From contig JAKAVX010000056.1 in the NCBI GenBank assembly GCA_021827465.1, positions 1-9,816 of the forward strand: DNA of 9,816 nt, given 5' to 3'. Position numbers and translations under genes: made by a program. Source of the stretch: Deltaproteobacteria bacterium. GTDB lineage: Bacteria > Desulfobacterota_B > Binatia > Binatales > Binataceae. Shown piece by piece: positions 1 through 6,122 of the stretch; the first letter of the stretch is position 1; each line of letters starts with the position of its first letter. Below the pieces are notes generated by a model, which searched no databases, was not told the origin of the DNA, and saw nothing but the letters and a program-made list of their open reading frames with translations.

Positions 1-986
1 AGGCCAACGGTGATGCGGCGGTCGCGTTCGTGGTCGGTTCGAACAATGTGATCGCGGAAATCGAAGCCAGCGCCTCGCTGACGCGCGAGTTCCTGGATTC
101 GTGGCGCGCGCCCGGCGAGCGCTTCGCCCATAGCTGGGAGGAGCGCTTCGCACTCACGCAGGCCTACGCGCCGCTGCTCGGCCGGGTCATCCAGACCGTG
201 CTCGAGCGGGCCAAGGTCGCGCCGTCGGATCTTGCGAAAGTGGTGCTCGACGTGCCGAACCCGCGGGCGATCGACGAGGTTGCGCGCAGGATGAAGCTCG
301 AGCCCGCGAAATTCGCCGATTCGCTTGCGCTGACCGTAGGCCAGACCGGTGCGGCTCACGCGGGCCTGATGCTCGCCAATGCGCTGCCCGCAGCAAAGCC
401 GGGCGACCGCATCCTGGTTGTTTCGGTGGCCGACGGCGCGGACGCGATGGTGCTTCGGGTTACGCCAGCGGCGGCGTCGTATCGGCCCGCGCGCTCGGTC
501 GGTGGGATGATTGAATCCAAGGGCGACGTGTCGTACGGGAACTATCTCAAGTGGCGTGAGATACTTCCCACCGAACCGCCGCGCCGGCCCGACCCCACGC
601 GTCCGGCCGGACCGCCGATGTTCCGGGCCGAGCGATGGAAGTTCGGTTTCGTGGGCTCGCGATGCACCGCGTGCGGCACTCCGCAGCTTCCACCGCAGCG
701 CGTATGCGTCAAGTGCCGGGCGTTCGACAAGATGGAACCGTATTCGTTTGCGGACCGCGGCGGCCGCGTGGCGACGTTTACCCTGGATAGACTGGCCTAT
801 TCGCTCAATCCCCCAACGGTAAACGTTGTGATAGACTTTGACGGCGGTGGCCGCTTTCTTTGCGAGATGACCGACTGTGAACCCGACAAGGTCGCGATTG
901 GCGACCAGGTCGAAATGACGTTTCGCCGCCTGTTTACCGCCGACGGCGTTCATAACTATTTCTGGAAGGCGCGCCCGAAGCGCTAG
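1..986 (+). CDS. HMG-CoA synthase-like/DUF35 fusion protein, 5'-truncated
   Basis: The frame is open from base 3 with no stop before it, so the gene starts upstream of the window; the GTG at 30 is internal. The first roughly 150 visible residues look like the C-terminal half of a thiolase-fold protein of the HMG-CoA synthase/KAS III-like type: an early NGDAAVAFVVG stretch, then VGQTGAAHAGLMLANAL, then GDRILVVSVADGADAMVLRV. After a Pro/Arg-rich linker (about 570-620) comes a DUF35 module. This has a four-cysteine zinc ribbon (CTAC at 663-674, CVKC at 705-716) followed by an OB-fold-like beta region to the end. DUF35 proteins normally bind acyl-CoA and partner thiolases, and here the domain is fused to the synthase-like domain. 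The next gene, a thiolase, starts 18 bases after the stop, so a complex or shared pathway is likely. Where HMG-CoA synthases carry a catalytic His-x-Pro, this protein seems to read DVPNP, so classic HMG-CoA synthase chemistry is doubtful. Family assignment is fairly sure; the substrate is unknown. Confidence 0.85.
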   Translation, partial: ANGDAAVAFVVGSNNVIAEIEASASLTREFLDSWRAPGERFAHSWEERFALTQAYAPLLGRVIQTVLERAKVAPSDLAKVVLDVPNPRAIDEVARRMKLEPAKFADSLALTVGQTGAAHAGLMLANALPAAKPGDRILVVSVADGADAMVLRVTPAAASYRPARSVGGMIESKGDVSYGNYLKWREILPTEPPRRPDPTRPAGPPMFRAERWKFGFVGSRCTACGTPQLPPQRVCVKCRAFDKMEPYSFADRGGRVATFTLDRLAYSLNPPTVNVVIDFDGGGRFLCEMTDCEPDKVAIGDQVEMTFRRLFTADGVHNYFWKARPKR

Positions 987-1004
987 AGTCCCAGGAGGAT
1001 CGCG

Positions 1005-2186
1005 ATGGCAAGCAAGGGCATAAAGGACCGGGTGGCAATCGTCGGGATGGGATGCACCTCATTCGGCGAGCATTGGAACAAGAGCGCCGACGATCTGCTG
1101 GTCGAGGCGGCCTACGAGGCTTACAACTCGGCCGGCGTCGATCCGAACGACGTTGACGCCTACTGGCTCGGCACGGTGGGAAATCTCTCCGGGCTCACGC
1201 TTTCCGGCCCGCTCAAGATTCCCTACAAACCCGTGAGCCGGGTCGAGAACTTCTGCGCGACGGGTTCCGAAGCGCTTCGCCAGGCGTGCTACGCGGTCGC
1301 CTCGGGCGCATACGATATTGTGATGGCGATCGGGGTCGAGAAGCTCAAGGACTCGGGCTACTCGGGCCTGGTTATTTCCGATCCTCCCAATGACGGCACG
1401 CTCGGCAGCATGACCGCGCCAGCTTCGTTCTCGCTTCTCGCCCCGGCCTATTTCAAGAAGTACGGGCTCGATTCCGAGAAGGGCAAGGACGTCCTGACCC
1501 GTATCGCCTGGAAGAACCATCGCAACGGCGCGAAGAACACCAAGGCGCAGTTCCAGAAGGAAGTGCCGCTCGAAGTGATCAGGAACTCGCCCAAGGTTGC
1601 CGACCCTCTCGGGATCATGGACTGCTCGGGCGTCTCGGACGGCTCGGCCGCCGCGATCGTGGTCCGCGCCGAAGACGCGCACAAGTACTGCAAGAACCCG
1701 ATCTATATCAAGGCGCTGTCGTTCGTCGCCGGCCCGGGCGAAGGCCATCTCTCGCCCGAGTACGACTTCACGACCTTCCCTGAAGTGGTCGCTTCGGCCA
1801 AGGACGCGTACGCGCAGGCCGGCGTGACCAATGCGCGCGAGCAGATCAGCATGGCCGAAGTCCACGACTGCTTCACCCCGACCGAACTCGTGCTCTACGA
1901 GGATCTCGGTTTCAGCAAGCGCGGCACCGCGTGGCAGGACGTGCTCGACGGTTTCTTCGACCTCGAGGGCAAGCTTCCGGTCAATCCGGACGGCGGACTC
2001 AAATCGTTTGGCCATCCGATCGGCGCCTCGGGCCTGCGCATGATGTACGAGATGTGGCTCCAGTTGCGCGGCGAGGCCGGTCCGCGCCAGATCGGCGATC
2101 CGAAGCTCGGTCTCACCCACAACCTGGGCGGCGCGCCCGGGCGATGCGTCAGCTTCGTGTCGGTCGTCGGCCGCAACGTCGGCTGA
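1005..2186 (+). CDS. Thiolase family protein (SCP-x/lipid-transfer thiolase type)
   Basis: This is a 393-residue thiolase, the usual length for the SCP2-thiolase/lipid-transfer subgroup. The start is set by AGGAGG 7 bases before the ATG. Visible motifs in order: VAIVGMGCTSFGEH at the N-terminus; nucleophile Cys84 in VENFCATGSEALR; SGVSDGSAAAIV near 208-219; EVHDCF with His288; the GHPIGASG loop with His337; and a C-terminal LTHNLGGAPGRC with Cys381. With Cys84 and both histidines present it can plausibly do Claisen-type condensation or cleavage of acyl-CoA. That separates it from Ltp2-type aldolases, which lost the thiolase residues. It lies 18 bases behind a DUF35-containing gene. Thiolase/DUF35 pairs are known to assemble (archaeal acetoacetyl-CoA thiolase/HMG-CoA synthase/DUF35, and the steroid side-chain ChsH2-DUF35/Ltp2 system). 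The pathway (fatty acid, steroid or ketone catabolism) cannot be decided from the sequence. A strong terminator follows. Confidence 0.93.
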   Translation: MASKGIKDRVAIVGMGCTSFGEHWNKSADDLLVEAAYEAYNSAGVDPNDVDAYWLGTVGNLSGLTLSGPLKIPYKPVSRVENFCATGSEALRQACYAVASGAYDIVMAIGVEKLKDSGYSGLVISDPPNDGTLGSMTAPASFSLLAPAYFKKYGLDSEKGKDVLTRIAWKNHRNGAKNTKAQFQKEVPLEVIRNSPKVADPLGIMDCSGVSDGSAAAIVVRAEDAHKYCKNPIYIKALSFVAGPGEGHLSPEYDFTTFPEVVASAKDAYAQAGVTNAREQISMAEVHDCFTPTELVLYEDLGFSKRGTAWQDVLDGFFDLEGKLPVNPDGGLKSFGHPIGASGLRMMYEMWLQLRGEAGPRQIGDPKLGLTHNLGGAPGRCVSFVSVVGRNVG

Positions 2187-2215
2187 GCGCGCGCATCATA
2201 GCTGACAAGCAACGG

Positions 2216-2256
2216 GAAGGCGCCGGATATACACCGGCGCCTTCTTTGTTTATTTT
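2216..2256 (+). terminator. Intrinsic terminator of the DUF35-thiolase operon
   Basis: A perfect 11-bp inverted repeat (2216-2226 with 2234-2244, a GC-rich stem) encloses a 7-base loop (ATATACA). The run TTCTTTGTTTATTTT follows. It lies 29 bases after the thiolase stop and reads in the plus direction, so it closes the two-gene operon and separates it from the phosphoesterase gene. Confidence 0.93.
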
Positions 2257-2312
2257 CTCCCTGAAAAACCGCGCGCGCTCCCGGCGCGATTCGAGCGTAT
2301 CGAGGAAACCCG

Positions 2313-3512
2313 ATGGCGATGAACCTCGACCGGATTCAGACTTTGGTGATCGCGATGATGGAAAACCGATCGTTCGATCACATCCTCGGATATCTGAGCC
2401 TGCCCGAATTCAAGCATCCCGCGTATCAGCGGATCGACGGCGTCCGGCAGGCCGAGGCTTACTATGCGCACGATCCGTATCCGCCGCGCCCGCTTACCAG
2501 CCCGAGCCTCGACCCCGACCCGCCGCACGAGCGCGAGGATATAGAGATTCAACTGAACCCGCCGCTGGGCGGGCGGATGCACGGCTTTATCGCCAGCTAC
2601 AAGCGGGTCAATCCGGGCGCGCGGCTTGCCGGCGTGATGGAATACTGCACGCCGAATGACATCCCGGTGACGGACTTCCTCGCGCGCAACTTCGCCATCT
2701 GCGACAACTGGTTCTCATGCATCCCGGCCAGCACGCTGCCCAACCGCCTGATGGCGATGAGCGGTTATGCACTCGTCGATCACACGCCCGACGGCTATCT
2801 GCAGATCATTGAAAATCTCTTTTACGACGACCCGGACAACCTGCTCTACGAATGGCTCGACAGGCGCGGCGTGAGCTGGCGCCTTTACCATTCGGGCACG
2901 TTCTTCTTCATGCAGATGCCGCGGCTCGCGATTCGCTACGAAGCGGACGATGGGCGACTGTTTCGCCCGATCGATCGTCTGGCCGCGGATTTCGCCGCCG
3001 GCGACGTGCCGCAGGTGGTGTTTATCGAGCCGCTTTACGAAGACGATCCGCGAAGGGAGGGCGCCGAGGCGACCGACGATCATTCGCCTGCGTCGATATG
3101 GGGCGGCCAGCGGTTTCTCAAGATGGTCTACGAGGCGATTTCGGCAAATCAGGACGTGTGGTCGAATCTGGTCGCGATCGTCACCTACGACGAGCACGGC
3201 TCGTTCTTCGACCACGTCTATCCGCCCGCGATAAAGACCGATCCTCCGGCGAACGCGCGTTACCATGATGGATTTCGCACGCTTGGCGTGCGGGTTCCCG
3301 CGATCGTCGTCTCCCCGTTCGTGGAAACCGCCTCGCTCAGCGAGAGCCTGCTCGACCATACTTCGATCCTGAAATTCATCGGCGAGAAATTCGGCAAGGG
3401 AAACTACACTCCGCTGGTCGACGCGCGTCCCGTCGGCAGCATCTCGGAAGTGCTGAGCGACGCGCGGCTGGCTTCGATCGCGCCGATTCCACGCCCGCCC
3501 GCGATTCCGTAG
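2313..3512 (+). CDS. Phosphoesterase family protein (phospholipase C/acid phosphatase type)
   Basis: This is a 399-residue member of the phosphoesterase family that contains bacterial phospholipase C and acid phosphatase AcpA. The hallmark blocks are present in order: MENRSFDH (16-23, metal-binding Glu17/Asn18); CDNWFSCIPASTLPNR (130-145, with Thr141 at the expected nucleophile position before PNR); DDHSPAS (255-261); VTYDEHGSFFDHVYPP (290-305); and GVRVPAIVVSPF (325-336). A metal-dependent hydrolase of phosphate mono- or diesters is the expected activity. The ATG at 2313 has GAGG 7 bases upstream; Met3 is an alternative start. Oddly, the catalytic MENRSFDH block begins 15 residues from the N-terminus, so there is no room for the Tat or Sec signal many secreted relatives carry, and no C-terminal domain either. 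The enzyme is probably cytoplasmic. It is transcribed separately from the upstream operon and converges with the next gene. Confidence 0.9.
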   Translation: MAMNLDRIQTLVIAMMENRSFDHILGYLSLPEFKHPAYQRIDGVRQAEAYYAHDPYPPRPLTSPSLDPDPPHEREDIEIQLNPPLGGRMHGFIASYKRVNPGARLAGVMEYCTPNDIPVTDFLARNFAICDNWFSCIPASTLPNRLMAMSGYALVDHTPDGYLQIIENLFYDDPDNLLYEWLDRRGVSWRLYHSGTFFFMQMPRLAIRYEADDGRLFRPIDRLAADFAAGDVPQVVFIEPLYEDDPRREGAEATDDHSPASIWGGQRFLKMVYEAISANQDVWSNLVAIVTYDEHGSFFDHVYPPAIKTDPPANARYHDGFRTLGVRVPAIVVSPFVETASLSESLLDHTSILKFIGEKFGKGNYTPLVDARPVGSISEVLSDARLASIAPIPRPPAIP

Positions 3513-3568
3513 AGAAAAACGCGGCGCGAGCCCCGGGATTCCAGCCCCGCCGGAAGATCGCGCCGCGT
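3513..3568 (-). terminator. Intrinsic terminator of the minus-strand flavoprotein gene
   Basis: An 11-bp perfect inverted repeat (3519-3529 with 3558-3568) is followed on the minus strand by a run of five T (plus-strand A at 3515-3519) and CTC. The plus-strand exit from the stem is GTGTCCC, with no T-run, so it serves mainly the minus-strand gene ending at 3604. The 28-base loop is long for a terminator but GC-rich enough to fold further. Confidence 0.75.
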
Positions 3569-3603
3569 GTCCCTCCGTCGATACCGTGCGCGCGTCGGCC
3601 GGC

Positions 3604-4860
3604 CTATTCGGCCATCAGCTTCGCCATCACCTTGAGGCCCATGTCCATCGCGTCCCACGCGAATCCCGCATGGAAGGGCTCGCCGTGGCCGAATCGCCAC
3701 GGAGCGTACACGCCGAGCAGTTTCTTCCCGATTCGCCACATGGGCGACACCCCGACCTTGTAGTTCCCTTGCTCGGTTGCGACGGCGACGGGCTTCAGCG
3801 GATCGTCGGTGTACTTGAGCGGCACCTGCGCGAAAGTCGCGCGATTGAATTCCTCCATCACGCACATGCTCATCGGCTCGAACTTGAGTTCCGGCGCCTT
3901 GCCCATGATTTCAGCGGCGATATGCTCGCCCGCCGCGTCGCCCTGCAAGAGCGCGAGAAACGCCTGCTTGATCGGGAAATCGGCCGCGTCTCCCACCGCA
4001 AAGACGGAAGCCTGTCCTTTCACCCTGCGGCTGTCGGGATCGACGTGGACGAAGCCGCGGTCGTCGCTCGGCAACGTCGCGTAAGTTTCCTTCGCGATAT
4101 ACGGAGGGAACGAAGCCAGTACGTCGAATTCCCGCTTCTCGCCGTTCTGGTATCTGACCACGCCCGGTTCGACCGAGGTCGCGACGAAACCCTTCAGGCC
4201 AATGATGCCGCGCTCCTCGAACTCGTCGGTTATGACAGTGTTGAGCCGCGGGCCGAATGCCTGGATAAAGCCGGTTTCGTAAGTGGTCCAGGTGATGTCG
4301 ATACGCTCGCGGACGCCCTGGCGGCGAAGCCACGTATCGCTCATCAGGCACATCTCGTACAGCGGCCCCGAGCATCGGTTGTTCGGCGGAATGAGGAACA
4401 GGAGCCGACGGCGTATTCCGGCGTTCGCATCTTCAACCAGCTTTTTCATCGCGGCGCGCAGTCGCAGCATCTCTTCCGGCGTCCAGACCGTGACTGCGTT
4501 TTCGCGAAGACCCGGAATCTCCGACGGACGCAGGTCAGCGCCGGTTGCGACGACCAGGTAGTCGTAGCCGATTTCCCGCGTCGCAAGACGCACTTTGCGC
4601 AATTCGGGCTCGACGCCGCGCACAATGTCCTTGATGAACTCGATATTCTTGCGTTTGGCCGCGCCCGCGAGCGGAACCTTGAAACTTTCCGGGTTTTCGC
4701 CGAACGGGATGTAGATCGTGTTGGGCTTGAACAGGAAATAATCGCGATCCGAGACCAGCGTGAGATCAACGCGGTCTGCAAGCTTGTATCGGAGATAGAA
4801 GACGGCTTCCAATCCGCCGAAGCCGCCTCCAAGAACGACAACTTTTGGCCTTGCGCCCAT
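3604..4860 (-). CDS. NAD(P)/FAD-dependent oxidoreductase, sulfide:quinone reductase-like
   Basis: The protein has 418 residues. The ATG at 4860 is chosen because AAGGAG sits 6 bases before it. The frame stays open upstream to 5094, but the in-frame ATGs there lack ribosome sites and the added residues match nothing I recognise. Features in order: dinucleotide-binding VVVLGGGFGGLEA (7-19); YDYLVVATGAD (99-109); IPPNNRCSGPLYEM (157-170, Cys163); and the second FAD contact SVFAVGDAADFP (285-296). A C-terminal tract rich in Trp, Phe and basic residues (about 374-418) could be amphipathic and membrane-associated. SQR and flavocytochrome c sulfide dehydrogenase use a pair of redox cysteines on the re face of FAD. 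Cys163 in a CxGP context and Cys333 lie at plausible positions for that pair; the third SQR cysteine has no counterpart near residues 110-130. Sulfide or sulfane oxidation feeding electrons to quinone is the best guess. A type II NADH dehydrogenase-like role is the alternative. It stands alone, with its own leader and terminator. Confidence 0.85.
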   Translation of the reverse strand: MGARPKVVVLGGGFGGLEAVFYLRYKLADRVDLTLVSDRDYFLFKPNTIYIPFGENPESFKVPLAGAAKRKNIEFIKDIVRGVEPELRKVRLATREIGYDYLVVATGADLRPSEIPGLRENAVTVWTPEEMLRLRAAMKKLVEDANAGIRRRLLFLIPPNNRCSGPLYEMCLMSDTWLRRQGVRERIDITWTTYETGFIQAFGPRLNTVITDEFEERGIIGLKGFVATSVEPGVVRYQNGEKREFDVLASFPPYIAKETYATLPSDDRGFVHVDPDSRRVKGQASVFAVGDAADFPIKQAFLALLQGDAAGEHIAAEIMGKAPELKFEPMSMCVMEEFNRATFAQVPLKYTDDPLKPVAVATEQGNYKVGVSPMWRIGKKLLGVYAPWRFGHGEPFHAGFAWDAMDMGLKVMAKLMAE

Positions 4861-4982
4861 GATGCTCTCCTTGGTCAAGGCCGTTTGCTTTCGGTTCGCG
4901 CGCGGGAAAGCTTCGGCTTGGGAAGCGGAACCGAAGCGAACGACCTTTTCCCTTCCAACCTCATGGAACATGCAAACGGCTT
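4861..4982 (-). promoter_or_regulatory. Foldable 5' leader of the flavoprotein gene
   Basis: Immediately before the flavoprotein start lie nested inverted repeats. The outer stem pairs 4880-4888 with 4972-4980 (9 bp perfect). An inner stem pairs 4890-4897 with 4928-4935 (8 bp perfect). A tip pairs 4910-4914 with 4922-4926, or alternatively 4908-4911 with 4916-4919. A further short repeat (4869-4873 with 4876-4880) includes part of the Shine-Dalgarno AAGGAG and abuts the outer stem, so the ribosome site could be masked or freed. The repeats are seen directly; function as an RNA leader is inference. It matches no riboswitch class I can name. Confidence 0.5.
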
Positions 4983-5114
4983 GCCGCTCATTTTCTTGGA
5001 AAAAGGAACGAATTTCGTAATTTTTCCCTAGATTCTGCTCCATGAAATGCGGTCTGGCCGGGGAGGCGATGGCCGCCCGCGCGCCAGCCGCCAATATGTC
5101 TTCCCTAAGGGGAC

Positions 5115-5158
5115 ATCGGCCGATGAATCCATCGGCAACACTCTTCAGTGCTGCCGAT
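5115..5158. other. Two mutually exclusive hairpins
   Basis: GCCGATG (5119-5125) pairs with CATCGGC (5130-5136) around a 4-base loop. The same 5131-5142 segment can instead pair with 5147-5158 over 12 positions, with one A-C mismatch on the plus strand that becomes a G-U pair on the minus strand, around a CTTC loop. The palindrome ATCGGCCGAT (5115-5124) adds a third option. No T-run follows on either strand, so this is not an ordinary terminator. It may be part of a small RNA or a 5' leader of the downstream small ORF, or of an extended minus-strand leader. Confidence 0.4.
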
Positions 5159-5220
5159 CGACGCGGAGGACTCGCTTAACGATGCCAGCGGCGATCGTGA
5201 GGCGTGTCGGGGAGGATTGG

Positions 5221-5361
5221 ATGAATGCGTGTTCGTGCCGCATCTGCTGGTCCGCTTTCAGACTTGCGCGATCTTCGCCGGAAACTGGAGCGATCTTGCC
5301 GTTCCGCCTGTTGAAAGCCGTGAATAGGATCGAGAAGGCTTGGAAGGCTTGGTGTAGGTGA
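5221..5361 (+). CDS. Candidate small cysteine-rich cationic protein, 46 residues
   Basis: The ATG at 5221 is preceded by GGGGAGG with a 5-base spacer, an excellent ribosome site; an in-frame ATG at 5182 would give 59 residues with a poorer site. The product starts MNACSCRICW and carries Cys at 4, 6, 9 and 45. It ends in a basic stretch with aromatic and aliphatic residues (LPFRLLKAVNRIEKAWKAWC), which could form a cationic amphipathic helix. I recognise no family. A small regulatory, membrane-active or modified peptide is possible, as is a chance ORF. The case rests on the Shine-Dalgarno sequence and composition only. Confidence 0.35.
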   Translation: MNACSCRICWSAFRLARSSPETGAILPFRLLKAVNRIEKAWKAWCR

Positions 5362-5387
5362 TTTAAGAATAGTCACTCCGACGGCGC

Positions 5388-5418
5388 TTGTCACATTTGA
5401 CTATCAACTTGGTATAAA
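5388..5418 (+). promoter_or_regulatory. Candidate sigma-70 promoter
   Basis: TTGTCA (5388-5393, five of six consensus bases) and TATAAA (5413-5418, five of six) lie 19 bases apart, slightly wide, in one of the few AT-rich patches of the window. Transcription would start near 5425, about 16 bases before the ATG at 5441. Confidence 0.4.
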
Positions 5419-5440
5419 CTCGGCGAAAGGGCTGGCAGGC

Positions 5441-5599
5441 ATGTTTGGCATGGTCAGCGAGGATCGCAACGCCTATGCTGCGCTGGCCTGGATGTCAGCC
5501 TCAATGGAAACCCTGATTAAAGGTGCCGGGAGGTCGATATGTACCTGCGTTCGGAACTTCCCGCCGGAGTCGGCCCGTGCCGGATTCTGGCCGCGATAG
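5441..5599 (+). CDS. Candidate small protein, 52 residues
   Basis: The ORF begins MFGMVSEDRNAYAALAWM and ends at TAG 5597-5599. It follows the candidate promoter at 5388-5418 directly. Its ribosome site is weak (GGCAGG right before the ATG), and its third-codon GC (about 69% by hand count) is only moderate for this sequence. Residues 11-26 are hydrophobic; Cys34 and Cys36 form a CTC pair. It overlaps the next candidate ORF by 61 bases in another frame. Family unknown; it may be spurious or a leader peptide. Confidence 0.22.
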   Translation: MFGMVSEDRNAYAALAWMSASMETLIKGAGRSICTCVRNFPPESARAGFWPR

Positions 5600-5712
5600 C
5601 GACGGCCGAGATCAGGGGTGTGCTGCAAGCCGACGGTTCGACTGCCGCGACTTCGGTCGATCAGGGAAGCGGCTCTGGCGGTGATGGCGGGGGCGGCGAC
5701 GGCGGCGACTGA
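5539..5712 (+). CDS. Candidate small protein with Gly/Asp-rich tail, 57 residues
   Basis: GGGAGG lies 5 bases before the ATG, one of the best ribosome sites in the window, and third-codon GC is about 72% by hand count. The N-terminal half (MYLRSELPAGVGPCRILAAI) is ordered-looking with a single Cys14. The C-terminal 15 residues are almost only Gly, Ser and Asp (a GSGSGGDGG-type tail). This leader-plus-low-complexity-core outline resembles precursors of ribosomally made modified peptides, but no modifying enzyme is adjacent and I recognise no family. The GGC/GAC repeats could also be simple-sequence drift. Confidence 0.33.
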   Translation: MYLRSELPAGVGPCRILAAIATAEIRGVLQADGSTAATSVDQGSGSGGDGGGGDGGD

Positions 5713-6023
5713 CCGACTCAATCTCCCCGGTGTCGTCGCGATGTCGTCCGGCGGATGGCAGGTCGAGGAGTTGATGGCCTGGAACCTCTGCGGCGGAATC
5801 GAGGCGACATTGGGGAGCAATCTAAACTGACAGTAATCCATCCGTAACGCGGCGTAACCCCCGCGTCCGGGAAACCAAACCTCCGAGGCCGGTGCTCCCG
5901 CGGCGGCGTCGCGAAAAGCCGTTTTTGCTCCCAGACGCCTGCAATTCTCCAGCACTGGCGCGCGGCAAGCCATCTCCGGCTCAAGGCCACTCTGGGCACG
6001 CCACGTTCGGGGCTGCCGAGCGC
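5713..6023. other. Stretch without a recognisable gene
   Basis: No open frame here looks coding. The overlapping frames on both strands give Arg/Pro/Ser-rich translations typical of out-of-frame GC-rich DNA. A short hairpin (GCGAAAA, GCCG loop, TTTTTGC) lies near 5910-5927. No promoter, repeat or decayed gene could be identified. Confidence 0.4.
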
Positions 6024-6081
6024 ACCGGCTTGCCCATCGGGTTTTTCCCGCGCACGCTTTGTGCAGCGCAGGCGAGCCGGT
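6024..6081 (+). other. Predicted three-way-junction element before the SGNH gene
   Basis: ACCGGCTTGCC (6024-6034) pairs with GGCGAGCCGGT (6071-6081) over 11 positions, with one wobble. Inside are two adjacent hairpins: CGGG/CCCG around five T (6038-6050) and GCAC/GTGC around GCTTT (6052-6064). The element ends 41 bases before the ATG at 6123. A structured 5' leader is one reading; a terminator for upstream transcription is less likely because no T-run follows the outer stem. Confidence 0.4.
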
Positions 6082-6122
6082 AGGCTTTCTTCTTGCCCGA
6101 TGAAAGTGAATGCTGGTACAGG

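Noticed and set aside
1059..2120. Long minus-strand ORF (353 codons) opposite the thiolase gene
   Set aside because: The opposite strand encodes a complete thiolase with all motifs. The antisense translation is Arg/Glu/Ala-rich without any domain, as expected from strong GC3 bias.
3586..5031. Long plus-strand ORF (481 codons) opposite the flavoprotein gene
   Set aside because: The minus strand holds the FAD motifs, ribosome site and terminator. The plus translation is a shadow with no recognisable domain.
4861..5094. N-terminal extension of the flavoprotein to 496 residues
   Set aside because: Added residues match no family feature and the in-frame ATGs lack ribosome sites, whereas AAGGAG sits right before the ATG at 4860, where the FAD motif begins.
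5618..5830. 70-codon plus ORF overlapping the Gly-tail ORF
   Set aside because: Its GTG start has no ribosome site, and the competing frame at 5539 has a much better one. It could still be a remnant, but nothing supports it.
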